NCBI GenBank assembly: GCA_963921425.1
Contig: OY992837.1
Location: 6,111,896 to 6,175,895, forward strand
Direction: 5' to 3'
From: Dryas octopetala
Taxonomy: Eukaryota > Streptophyta > Magnoliopsida > Rosales > Rosaceae
Length of the DNA: 64,000 nt
Under the pieces are notes generated by a model that worked only from the letters and a program-made list of their open reading frames with translations, was not told the origin of the DNA and made no database searches. This document shows positions 1 to 11,425 of this stretch, piece by piece (position 1 is the stretch's first letter; the number at the start of each line of letters is the position of its first letter). A program made the translations under genes and the position numbers.

Positions 1-1319
1 TTACTTAGGTTGTTTGAGAGTAATAGTCACTTTAAGGCTGTTAGTATTCGTGCATGAGTGTTTGATGAGCACTCAATCTATGATTGCTTATTTTTGTGCA
101 TATGTTAAACAAATGTGTGGAAATGGACTAAAGCCCACTTGAGTTGAGCATTTATAATCCAAATTGGAGTACTTAACTACACATCTGCATGCTTAACCTC
201 TAGTTGCGCATTTGTTTACAATAGAGGGCGTTTATTGGCCTTTAAGTCCTTTCGGAGAACCATATTTCAACATTCAAAGTAAATTGCTCTTCTGGTGGTT
301 TGATCTTTCAGCTTTAATTTTTTTGGTAATCTGTTTGTGATTTCATTTGTAAAATGTAAACCATTTAAGTTAAATACCAACTTGTGTTAGTAAATAGTTT
401 GTGGGGAGCTCATTCATCCATTTTTACGTTGGCCTATGTGAGGATTTTCGTTTTTGTTTTACTCTGCGCCTTGTGTGGTTTTTGGCATTGTCAATGTGCA
501 GATCTGGTGGTGTGTCTGAGAAAAAGAAGTAAGAAGTTGAAGCATATGGAAGCTGTTTCTATGGAATGTAGTTCAGTTAAAGTAATAGTTTTTGTTATGG
601 ATTTTGTTAAGAAATTTTAGAGGGTGTACGAACTCTGTAATTTTGAATGTTTTGAGACCTTTTCATTTTCAATGCACTGGATATTTGTTCCTTGGATTCT
701 CTGTTTGGTGTCTGAATTATGATTCTTTGGATATTATTTGGCACTGCAGTGATTCACATTGAACTTTGATAGTTGAATTATGGTCACATACCTTTTCTAG
801 CGGCTGATAATTGATATTGATATTGCTTTTGCAAAATGTAAGGGTCATTAAACTTGTGATTGGTTAGGTTTACAAATAATTTGCAAGCACAGAATGCCGT
901 TTCTCTCAATTTTTGGATTGGTTTTGTTTTACTAATAGAGATGATTAAGGCTATGGTTGGCACTGTTGCCAGAGGCCAGCTGTTTGCCTCCCATTAGAGA
1001 TGGGTTGCTGGTCTCTTGCACAAGGTCCACTTGCGGCTTTGTTAATAAATGGGTTATTAAAGTGTGGGTTAGGTAGGTAAGTTTTTTTTATGCGATAGTA
1101 GTGCTATTCTTCGTCTTCATGGGGCTTAGGCTCTCCATAATACAAAAGAATAGGGTTGTTCTTGTTAACACCTTGGTAACTAAGCAATCTTCCATTGTTT
1201 ATGTGGGCATCATTGTCCCTCCCCTTGCATTGAATACGGTCTTGAGCAAATTGCATAAAGAACTGTGATGTTAGTGTAATAATGTTACAATAGTGCTAAT
1301 CAACATCATCTTATAGAAA
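1..1319. other. Non-coding stretch, possible 3' end of a plus-strand gene
   Basis: No substantial coding region is visible. One short signal suggests the tail of a gene entering from the left. A TGTGCAG acceptor ends at 501 and is followed by a short open frame ending SGGVSEKKK with a TAA at 530-532; the sequence after it resembles a plant 3' UTR, T-rich with no further coding signal. The frame is too short to assign to a family, and everything before 500 would then be intron. This reading is tentative. Confidence 0.25.
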
Positions 1320-1327
1320 GAGATAGT

Positions 1328-2053
1328 TAGGGGTGTAAACGAGCCGAGCCAAGCCGAATACCACCGTGCTCAGGCTTGGCTTGTTTTAAATTTTTCGAGC
1401 TTGAGCTTGGCTTGGCTTGTTTCTTATACGAGCCGAGCTCGAACGAGCTAAAAAAAAATCGAACCCGATACGAACTCGAGCTGTATCGAGCTTTTTAACA
1501 TAATTTTATCGAAAATATTTTATTAACTACTATTTTTTAAAAATATTAATTTCTATTGAACATTTTCTTCTTGAAAGTATTATAATATGTTAATTTTAAA
1601 CTTAAAGTTAATATATATTGTTAATTAAATTAGATAGGCACCAAAGACTTCTTTAAAACACTATATAGATGAATATGGTTTCCATGAAATACAACTGTAC
1701 CAAATAATTCTATCTAAACATTGATAACTTATAACTTTTGCAAAAATTCTCATTAAAAAAGAGACGTAAGATAGTAGAAGTCTTATAACCAAACATTACA
1801 AAAATAAAGTAGGAAATAAAAATAGCAAGTCCTCATATAAGCTATGAAAAATGAGATATCAAACATATAAACTAGAAAATACGAGCGGCTCACGAGCTTT
1901 TCGAGCCGAACATACTAAAGCTCAAGCTTGGCTTGTTTCTTAAACGAGCGAGCTTCGGCTTGGCTTGTTTGTTTTCGAGCCGAGCTTAAACGAACCAAGC
2001 TCGAGCCGAACTCGATACGAACTCGAGCTGTATCGAGCCGATTTACAGCCCTA
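1328..2053. mobile_element. Non-autonomous hAT-type element (726 bp) with 8-bp TSD
   Basis: The left end reads TAGGGGTGTAAA and the right end, read inward on the minus strand, is TAGGGCTGTAAA, an 11/12 match. The element is flanked by a perfect 8-bp direct repeat GAGATAGT at 1320-1327 and 2054-2061. Both ends carry dense subterminal motifs of the type GAGC, GCTCGA and GGCTTGGCTTG in opposite orientations (about 1335-1495 and 1880-2045), while the centre is AT-rich with no ORF. An 8-bp duplication, short TIRs and subterminal repeats are hallmarks of the hAT superfamily. There is no transposase, so it must be mobilised in trans. The perfect duplication suggests fairly recent insertion. Confidence 0.88.
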
Positions 2054-4488
2054 GAGATAGTGCCACTACAGCGATGGAGGCGAATCATCAATCCAAGTAC
2101 ATCTCATTTTCCGTCGTAGAGACTAATTGCATGATTGAAGCCGCCAGTCGACTCCATAATCTGCGAATTGCTTTAAAATTTACTTTTCCCTCCTTTGAAA
2201 GTTCCTGATGTGGAAGAAATAATCCCATCTTTTGATGATTTGGAAGAAAGAAGTCATGGCTGCTTAGCTATGGCCGTTATCGACACATAAGCTATATACA
2301 CTAGTAATGGAAAAATTGTTTTTTTTTTTTTGGTCCTATTTTGAGATAGAGGTGCTGATTATGACTGTTTCCTAAAAAGCTTTTCTAAACTTTTTATCAG
2401 CACACCCAGAGAGGCACAAGTGTACAACTGAAAAATATCAAAATTTTAAGGATGTTGAATGTACGTATGTACCTATTAAATTCATGCATTTAACTAGAAC
2501 TCCTTAGTTGGGTTTGATTCCGGTGGATGGGACCATTATGTGAATGAACCCAACCCATGGCTCAAAGTGGACGTGGCTGAAACAACGTTTTCTATTTGGA
2601 GCTTTCGTTTTTCGCTTTTGGGTCGGATCGAAAGTAATGTTAAGGGCAAGAGATTGTAAAAGGCACGGGCCCAACAGAAAGGAACATAACAAGCCAACTT
2701 AATATGGAGAATCATGCAATTTTGCTTTATTTTCCCCTATAAGGTGGACTACTCATTGAGTTGAATATCGATATGGAATTGTGTGGGGCAGGAATATGAA
2801 TATGGGGGTCCACTTTTTGACTTGTCAGAGAGTTTTCTCCGCGCCCTTGGACCAACAACATTCATAAGAATAATCCCCCCTTTCGCTTTTTTAGTTTATA
2901 TGATATATAGCCTTCCAATTAATTACTAAACTAAACTAATCGAATCAATAACTTGCTTCTTAATTAATTGTGTTCTAAGTTTCCTAGACCTAAACACAGG
3001 GTTTCTACTCAATAAGGAACACATTGTGAGGTTAATTGACTTTACAATGTAGTCCAATACTTTTTTACAAAAATTATATTAACTAAATATATCGGAAACA
3101 ATTTACTTATATATTTATAATCAAATAAATTGATAGACAAATATAGTTTCTAATAAACGTTGTAATTATCCTGATGGTACTCTCGAATAGTTAAACTTTT
3201 TCTAATTTGACTATTTTTTTCAGATATAATTGTAAAAAAATAAACCTTTCATATCATTACACTACAATACAATAAGGAATGAGTCCTACATTATGTCCCA
3301 GAAGTTGTTTATACAACTAAATTTAGCTTTATCAGCGTCGAGGAAACAATCCTAGCTACAATTATAAATTGATAATCAAATTGAGTGCTCTCTCACGTAA
3401 GCATCCATTGCATGCATATATAAATAGATTATCATCGTATGTAATTATATTATATGCATTAGTGAAGTCGACATCGGCATGTATGCAACGTGAATTATAC
3501 TTTGGTACCTTCCTAGCTAGTTCCTACGTACACCATTATAATATGCTTCAACGACAAAAATAATTTTGTTAGACACGTACGAGAGCGCACTTTGCAAAAG
3601 ATTAATTAACTAAGCCTAAACGTACATAATGCAATAGGCCAATAGCCCATTAGCTTTTGATGAGAATATAATCAAGAAATTAAGTCCATGATCTACCTGA
3701 CCAATTATAAATGTTGCCAACTTGCATGTATAATTAAGATCTTGATCCAATCTGATCATAATCAGCTGGACAACATACTATTCTATGGGAAAGCAAAATT
3801 GAGTTTCATATATATAATATAATACATGAGTTTTTTAGTCAAAACCCAAGTTGCACCCCTGATTTAACTTTCCAACCAAAAATTCCATATAAATGTAACA
3901 TTAATCTGCAATAGATTATAATTCTAGTTATACATGAACACGTGTTTCAGTTAGATAATCAAAAGCTTTTAAAATTTGTGTAGCTTAATTTGTTGATTAA
4001 CTTCACTTTACTAACTGAAAGGCTTAATTATGGTTGTGCCAACTAGAATTTATATTAATTAGGGGACCTTCAGAATTATATCTTATTGTGAGCTAGGCTC
4101 ATTTAATCTAGATAGCAAATTTCATGAAGAATTGTGTGGTACGATACAATTGTTTCTTGATTGTTTCATAATGATAAGTAATATATTGCTCAATATCAAG
4201 TATTATAGAGTGAAATATTTTCTTAAGTTACAACATGATATTTTGAGTACGTTAAAACTACCTGCTTGAATTTGGCCACAAAAAAAAAAAAAACTACCTA
4301 ACTAAGTTTCGTATTAGAAATGAGTACTGGGAATCTAAATAAGGATATATACGTATACATGTGTTGGTCCATCATATATAATTGATGAATAACATGTGGG
4401 ATAACGTGAGGTCTCGGTCCGAGAAGAGCTTGGAATCTCAGTCTCTTTCTACCTTTCTCCACCTGTTCTGTTCATGAGGATTAATATC

Positions 4489-4491
<3 letters not shown>

Positions 4492-4529
<38 letters not shown>
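4492..4529. repeat. (AG)n microsatellite
   Basis: About 19 uninterrupted AG units in intergenic DNA. Confidence 0.95.
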
Positions 4530-4531
<2 letters not shown>

Positions 4532-7500
4532 TACAATGTGTTGTTATAACAAGGACATGTTAAAAGTGAAAGCTGCTTCTGCTCTAGCTCTGTGTGTATA
4601 TGTGTGAGTGTGAGCTAGCGCATGTCACTCACTCACAGTGACTGAGTCACACATACCCATGTGGAATGTGACCATATATCAGTTGGCATGAGAATATATA
4701 GATAGGCTTGGATTTCCGAGCCTAACTCCAAAATTCCATATTCTACTGCTCTTCTTAATTCGTACACAACATCATGAGCTTCTTCAATTCCTTACTTTTA
4801 TGGGCACAGAGTCTGTGACATCGATCGAGAACAAGACATAATATATGCTCACATTTCAATATCGGCCATTTGGGATCATTCAATTCGATCCTCTGAGTAC
4901 TACACACCCGACCCAAGTACCCAAACCCCAAGATTACCATATATGTATGAGAGCCTATATACATATAATCAATCATTCTCGATTTCGATTCTCTATGAGT
5001 GTTTCTTTTTTTTTTTTTTTTGGTCGAATTCTCTATGAGTGTTTCAGACACATACAGAGAGAACATTTTTCATGTTTGACGGTTAGTTTTGAATATGCAT
5101 GCTTGCTTTATTCTTTCTTGGTTCTTGCAAAAGCAAATCCAAACACCTTCCCTACATACATGCATACATTAGATTCCTTTCTTCAACTTGACTATTCCTA
5201 CTTGGAATATAAGTGATTCCTGGCTACAAAAATTAATTAAGATTACTTTATATATTAATATTGACACATATATCATATCCGGAAATTAAGTTTCTTCAAC
5301 TTCTGAAAGCGGAATATGCTTGTCAATTTGAGGGTTTGGTCCAAGTCTGTGGCACTTGCTACCTGTTGTCTCTTTTTTAGTACAGTACCCAAATATTTAT
5401 ACCAAAATAATTAGTATTGCTAGACATTTAATTGTCCTACTTTCGGCAACAATGTTGCAAAATCTCTAGAGCAAGTTATAGCAAGAAGCAATTAAAAAGA
5501 CAACTACATGCAATTATGTGTAAGTTGGCTGGCGCATTATATACTTAACCTGCAAGGCACTATATATATATATTATAATCCATGATGAACAGTGTACAAA
5601 CCAATCTAGTTTCTAAATCTGCTTTTTAGAGAAACATTAATAGCTCATATTAATAAACCCATGATCAGATTAAAAAATAAATGAAAATCTCATCATAAAA
5701 ACTTTGAGGATTCAAATGGCTTCCAATTCTCGGATAAAACCTCAATCTTTTTCTTTGGTGGACAACAAATTAAATCCCCTTGCCAAATTTGTGTTAGTTT
5801 GAGTACTTGAGGCTTGAGGATTGGATTAAATTGGAAGAGGAGTATTGGTTGGTTGGAGCGCACGCAGTAAATGTGTCAGAAATGGTAGCAAATGAGAAAT
5901 CAAAAGTAGCAAGTTAATTACAAGTTGGAACTCAACTAGCAGGTGGCTGTGGATTAAGCGCGCGCGTGCCAACGATATATCGAATCACTGGGAGTGTGGG
6001 TCCTCTGCAACTGGGACCTCCTGCCATGTCAGGTCCCCGAAACTGACAAAACAGTATTTTGTCAGCTAGCGCGCTCGCCATACATATTAGTATATTACAT
6101 ACGTGAACCTAACACGCGCTCACGCGCGTCAAAGCTGCGAACTGGTCACACAATACTTGTCTACTCCTTGAGTGTTGCAAATTTGTAATCGTTCTCTATG
6201 ACCCTCTCTCATATATTCTTCCACAACAAAGTTCGAGGAAACACACACACGACACAACAAACAATGTGTCAATGTGAGTGAGTGAGAGTGAGAGAGTATG
6301 AAAGTAGAAAAACCAATCTCTCTCTCTAATTGTCTATGACTTGGAATGGAATTTAATTTGTGTGGAATTGAGTGGCATTTTGGCGTCTTTTGAGAGCCTT
6401 GTCCTATCCTGTTCTGTGACTTCTGTCCTGCCCTACTACCAAAGTCACCAAATCAACGCGGCATCATCATCATCATCATCATCACAATCTGATCGAGGGC
6501 CTCAATCTTAGTTAGCCCTTGTGATATATGCAGCAGGAGTACAATTCACATATTATTACAAAATCATTTCCTTTACTTATTACTACCTAACGAATCACTG
6601 CTTTGTATCATTCCAATTATTGGGTCTATCAATCATAATATATAATTATAACATGCTTCCTCACCTAGTTCATGCGCATAATAATTAATCATAACATAAT
6701 AAAACAAAATTACAGGCATATTGTTACAATTAAACAATTGGTTTTCTTGGAGAGTTGGATGTCACTCGATCAACTCACGGTGGAATATGTATATATATAT
6801 ATGTGTGTGTGTCTCCATTTTATTAGTTTAATTTATATAGACTACAAAAAGAAAGTGGAAACTGATTGATCAGTATCTTCGATCCATGGGTTCCATGCAA
6901 TTGCAACAGGGTTTGGAATAAATTCACAACTCAATTAATAGTTTATGGCACTTTGTCCCAAAATTGGAAGAACACGCTGATTCTGCCAAAATCTATGGCT
7001 TTTTAAGATAATCTGGAATAAATTCACAAACATATATATATGCGTATATGTGTGTGTCTAAAGATGTTTTAAAAAATTAATTTTCATCATAAACCTTTTA
7101 GAAGTTAAAGAAATTAAATATTCTTCTTTTTCAATGAATTACCAGATGGGTAAATTAATTACTAATTAAAGTAATCAATCATGTAGACAAGCAAAAGCTA
7201 CAACACCTTGTTGGTTGTTGAAATATATTCTTGACTACAAAAGATGTAGACGAGATCGATGGATATATTAATTTTTCACCAAAAGAGGCCATTTGAAATT
7301 GTCACCGGCCATAAGGTGACCTTAGGGAATTGAATCAGGATACATGTACAGGCACTTACTAATTAACTTCCTTAGATGGGAAGCTTAGTCCTTTTAGTAA
7401 TTGTTTTCAAACAAAGGGGCACTTTTAACTTTTACCGAAAATGTGTCAATATTATATAATAATGCTTGCAATTAAGCTAAATCCATGACATGAAGTGAAC

Positions 7501-7865
7501 TTTTGAACTATTAAATGGGAGGGTATTGATTCAAGTCAAGAAAATATCAAAGCTAGCCTCCATGTTTACTATTGTACTCTTGATCAGCTATAATATGAAG
7601 TACTATAAACCTTTGCCCTAAAATCCCAAAGACTTCAGTACTGGAAATGTCAATTTGAAGAGCAACAAAGTCACACACTTAATTTGTCTAGTAGATTTTG
7701 AATATACGTACCCCTGCAGAGATTGATAACATAGTGGAACAAAATGGAGTTCAAATATGAATAGGGCAAAGTTCAACAACTGAATGTGTAAGCTATAGCT
7801 TCTAGTACGTAGTTAATCTGCAAATAAATTAATTGAAATACTCTATCATAATGCAACAATTGCTA

Positions 7866-7891
7866 GATATATATATATATATATATATATA
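7866..7891. repeat. (AT)n microsatellite
   Basis: About 13 AT units in the region downstream of the Dof gene. Confidence 0.95.
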
Positions 7892-8460
7892 AGTATCATG
7901 ACTTGAAAGATGGTGCAAATTAACATATATGTAATACAAGTACTACAATTCAGACCAGCAGCTAGCAGAGAAAATGAACATTCGATCAGCATACACACAG
8001 TGGTAGCTAGCATTTGTTAAACAAGTTCGATTCTGATTCAAAACTCCATGAACTGATCATACATTCACTGGTATTACAAACATGTTACCTCATACAATAT
8101 GCCTTCTACAACTTGTTTTGAAAAAAATAAAAATGAAGAAAATAAAAGGCCTAATTAAGCTCTCACTGATGAACCATAAAGAAAAAAGAGGTAAATATTA
8201 AAACGAAAAGCCTACCATTTCTAGGGTTTCTTGCTAGCTACTTGATCATGATCGAAAACCCAATCATCCTGACATTTCTTCATCACATTCAAGGGGCTCA
8301 ATTGATTCATTTGTGATTTGTCTAACAAGTTAATTTGTTTAAAATTAATTGAAGCCATACTAAGAAAAAAAACCCGAAGCTTGTTCACAGCGAGGTTGTA
8401 TTCTGAGAGAGAGAGAGAAAGAGATACCAAAGAGCTAGAAGATGATAACTGAAAATAAAC

Positions 8461-9831
8461 TTATAGGGGATGATGATTGGTAGTAGTGGAAGTAGTGGAG
8501 CTAAACCCAGAAAGATCTGTCCATGCACCACTGCTCCCACCACCATTAATCCAGTACTGATTATGATTTTGATGATCATGATTTCCACCTGGATTATTGT
8601 TCATTCCCAACAACTGCCTCGACATATTCAGCTCTTGTTGTTGTTGTTGCTGCTGCTGCTGCTGCTGATGATGATGATCTTCCATTTTCACCGAAGCCAT
8701 TTGCCCCGCGGACGGCCTCATGGGCCGGGCCTGATAACCCGACACCGCCTCAACAACTCCACCACTACTCTCAAACAACCCTCCTCCTGTTACTGCTGCT
8801 GCTGACGTCATATCCAAGCTGCCGCTGCCACCTGTCAAAAACGGGAACGACGGCGTTTGCTGCTGGAACCGCGCCCATTGCTGCTGATGATGATCCAACC
8901 CGCCACCCGACAACAGCGACCCGGTACTCGTCCCTATCTGGAAATTCAAGGGGTCTCCAAGTCCGCCATAGTTCAGGCCGTAGCTCAAGCCCATGTCGGT
9001 GGCAGCTGTGAAGTGATGATCAGTAAAAGGAGCCATGAAACGCAGCGGTGGGATTTGTGAGCTCATCCCTGCTGCTCCCATCATGTCCGCGTTTCCTCCG
9101 GTGCTGCTGTTCGAGGGAATATTTGCACCGGAGGAACCCGCAGACCCCGTTGGCCGGTCAGAGCTGCTGGCGGGGGATTTTGAGCTGGTACCGCCACTTC
9201 CTTTGCTCCTCTTGTTCCTCCGGCAGCCGCCTCCGACCGGCACGTTCCTCAGCGCGCCGCCTCGGGTCCAGTACCTTCTGCAGGTCTTGCAGAAGTGGCG
9301 CGGCTGTGTCAGGCTGTAGTTGTTGAAGTAGCAGAACTTGGTGTTTGTTGAATCGCACCGCGGGCATTTTAGCGCAGCCTCCGGCATGGGGACGTTGGCC
9401 ATCCGGGCTCGATCGGCCATCGAGCCGGGCCTGATCGAGCCCGCGCTGCCACCGCTGTGAGGCTGTGAAGGTGGTGGTGGGGGCGGGGGAGGCGGAAGGA
9501 GATGGGAATTATTGCTGTTGTTGCTGCCGCCACTTCCGGTTAAGTGATGATGGGTTGGTTGCTGCAATAATGAAAAATTTAAGGATATAGGAAAATAAAA
9601 ACATAAATTGAAAAGCAGAAATCACATATCTGGTATATTCAAGAAGATCATGTAAAAAGAAAGTAATAGGAATATTATTTTGGCTTTTGGAAATTTTTCG
9701 ACTTTTTTGGAAATTAAAGAGAAACCATGGGAACCAAATTAATTGATGAAGAAGCTAAGGTAGATGCATGATCATATCACCTGTTGCCAGTTGGCTGGAT
9801 CAAGATAAGCTGGAATGGAAGAAAAAACCAT
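8461..9831 (-). CDS. Dof zinc-finger transcription factor (two exons, 383 aa)
   Basis: Exon 1 is 9781-9831 and encodes [17 protein letters not shown]. Exon 2 is 8461-9561, joined in phase 0 through a GT...TTGCAG intron. The Dof domain at about residues 80-132 has the C-x2-C-x21-C-x2-C finger (C83, C86, C108, C111) followed by [21 protein letters not shown], the single finger that binds AAAG cores in plant promoters. A proline run lies before the domain. The C-terminal half is rich in Gly, Ser and Asn, with a His/Gln run (about 11 Gln), typical of activation regions. The short first exon ending NWQQ is shared by the Dof group that includes Arabidopsis DOF5.1, DOF2.4 and OBP3-like proteins, so this is a nuclear transcriptional regulator of that group. 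A long CT tract sits in its leader. The exact orthologue is not assigned. Confidence 0.93.
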
Positions 9832-9931
9832 GGTTCTCTATCTCTTGTATCTGGCCTTTCTTTCTCTCTTTTGTAAAGGTTGATGGGTTTTTAGAGATAA
9901 TAGTAGTGGAGAATCACATCAACAATTGCAG

Positions 9932-9935
<4 letters not shown>

Positions 9936-9989
<54 letters not shown>
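9936..9989. repeat. (GA)n tract in the Dof 5' leader
   Basis: About 27 GA units, which is CT in the mRNA sense, lie about 105 bp upstream of the Dof start codon and below the predicted TATA box, so probably inside the 5' UTR. Plant BPC (GAGA-binding) proteins bind such tracts; a regulatory role here is inference. Confidence 0.9.
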
Positions 9990-9992
<3 letters not shown>

Positions 9993-10071
9993 AAGGAAGA
10001 CAGAAAGAAAGAATGGGGGGTGGGGGTGGGGGTGATGAGGAGCAAAATAAAGAAGGGGCCGGCCTTTTATG

Positions 10072-10081
10072 TATTTATATA
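10072..10081 (-). promoter_or_regulatory. Predicted TATA box of the Dof gene
   Basis: Reads TATATAAATA on the minus strand, about 240 bp upstream of the start codon. Transcription would begin near 10040, giving a leader of about 200 nt that includes the CT tract. Confidence 0.5.
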
Positions 10082-10249
10082 CTAATAATTTTGTTGTTGT
10101 TGTTGTTGTTCCTTCTCACTAAAACTACACTTTTTGTTTTATTGCTTTTTAGGGTTTTGAGAAGGCGATGTTTTCTGATCAGTTTCTTAATCCATAAGCT
10201 TCTTTCTGATGCTCTCTCACACACTCTCTCTCTCTGACCACTGTGGGGG

Positions 10250-11425
10250 CTGTGCTTGAGAGAAAAAGAGATGTGTGGCTCTCATATCTTGCATGGAAAA
10301 AGTAGTTTGTTGTGTATGTGAGTGTGTGAGCCAGAGAGAGAGGGTTATTAATACTATGTTAGTTTGTTTAAGTTTGGTTTAGATCTCCTGTAGTACATGG
10401 GGCAACACCCATTTTGATATGATGATGATGAGGATATATATATTATTAAAATATGAGATAATGCATGATAAATTAATGAAAAGGACATGGTAAAAATGAA
10501 TATGATAATGAAAAGAAAAGGTTGTTCTTGTGCTTTGGTGGTGTGGCACTGCCACTGCCACAGTCCCACAGTCGATGTGTCCGACCGAATGAAGCCTTTA
10601 CCCCGGTCCGCTCTGTTCCCTTCCCCACTCTCCTTGCTTTCTTTTTTGCATGGGAATATATAGTTAGATCACCCCATCACTGCTCACCTCCACGCGCCCT
10701 TATGCACCGTGCTCATGCATTCTCCAATATTATTATTTATATCTGCTTTTCTGCTTTTTAAATATTTATTAATTATTTATTTCCTCCAAAAAAGATGTAT
10801 AAATGTTAGAGTATTCCTCACAAAACAATACAATAATGAAAAGATCCAATACATTGCATTTGTCACGCAAAGCTTAACAATACCAATGTAGAATAATATA
10901 TTCTAACAGTATAAGCCGTGTATAAACATGAATTATACACATCTATTAGAAAAAAGATCCAAGATAAACTTATATCTCATTTTACCTACATTCTATATGA
11001 CAAGATAGGCTCGAGTTTTAGAAGAAGCTTTTTAATGATACTGTCGTTCCACAGTATAGTGACACATCTTATCTATCTTCTCAAGCCTAATGCTAATGCT
11101 AATTAATAGCCTTTTCAACCTCCATTCAAAATCCGATGGCCATTTCAAATTTCCATACGGATTCAAGCAAATAGAAAGGATGTTGGATATGCTTTCACTT
11201 CCTTTACTTGATAGAATGATTCTAAAGAGAGGAACCAAAGCAACTAAAATATATAATTTTCGAAACATATCGGAATGATATCACAAAACAAACACAAATC
11301 TTTGGTAGGTTACCTTTTGCTGAAACCTTCAAACTATTAGAACTATAAAATAGAAACAAAAAACTATAATTTTTATAAAAATTATCATGGTTTTTTCTTT
11401 AATGCCTGTGTAGCTATACCATAAA
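10250..11425. other. Intergenic region between the Dof and DP genes
   Basis: Upstream region of the Dof gene and downstream region of the DP gene. AT-rich, with short CT/GA runs near 10200-10350. No gene, tRNA or clear mobile element is seen. Confidence 0.5.

Larger units (their letters stand above)
2062..8120. other. Intergenic region, about 6 kb, no gene recognised
   Basis: AT-rich intergenic DNA. A small frame at 2074-2208 (44 codons, beginning MEANHQSKY) and an adjacent open stretch ending at about 2290 (VEEIIPSFDDLEE...) have slightly gene-like composition but match no family I know; they could be a gene relic. Other content is a GA microsatellite at 4492-4529, a TCA/ATC trinucleotide run near 6463-6484, TA repeats and homopolymer tracts. 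Part of it lies downstream of the Dof gene and may include its 3' UTR and polyadenylation sites. Confidence 0.5.

Noticed and set aside
4755-5216. Overlapping ORFs of 103 and 123 codons in intergenic DNA
   Set aside because: Open by chance around a T run, opposite strands, no recognisable motif.
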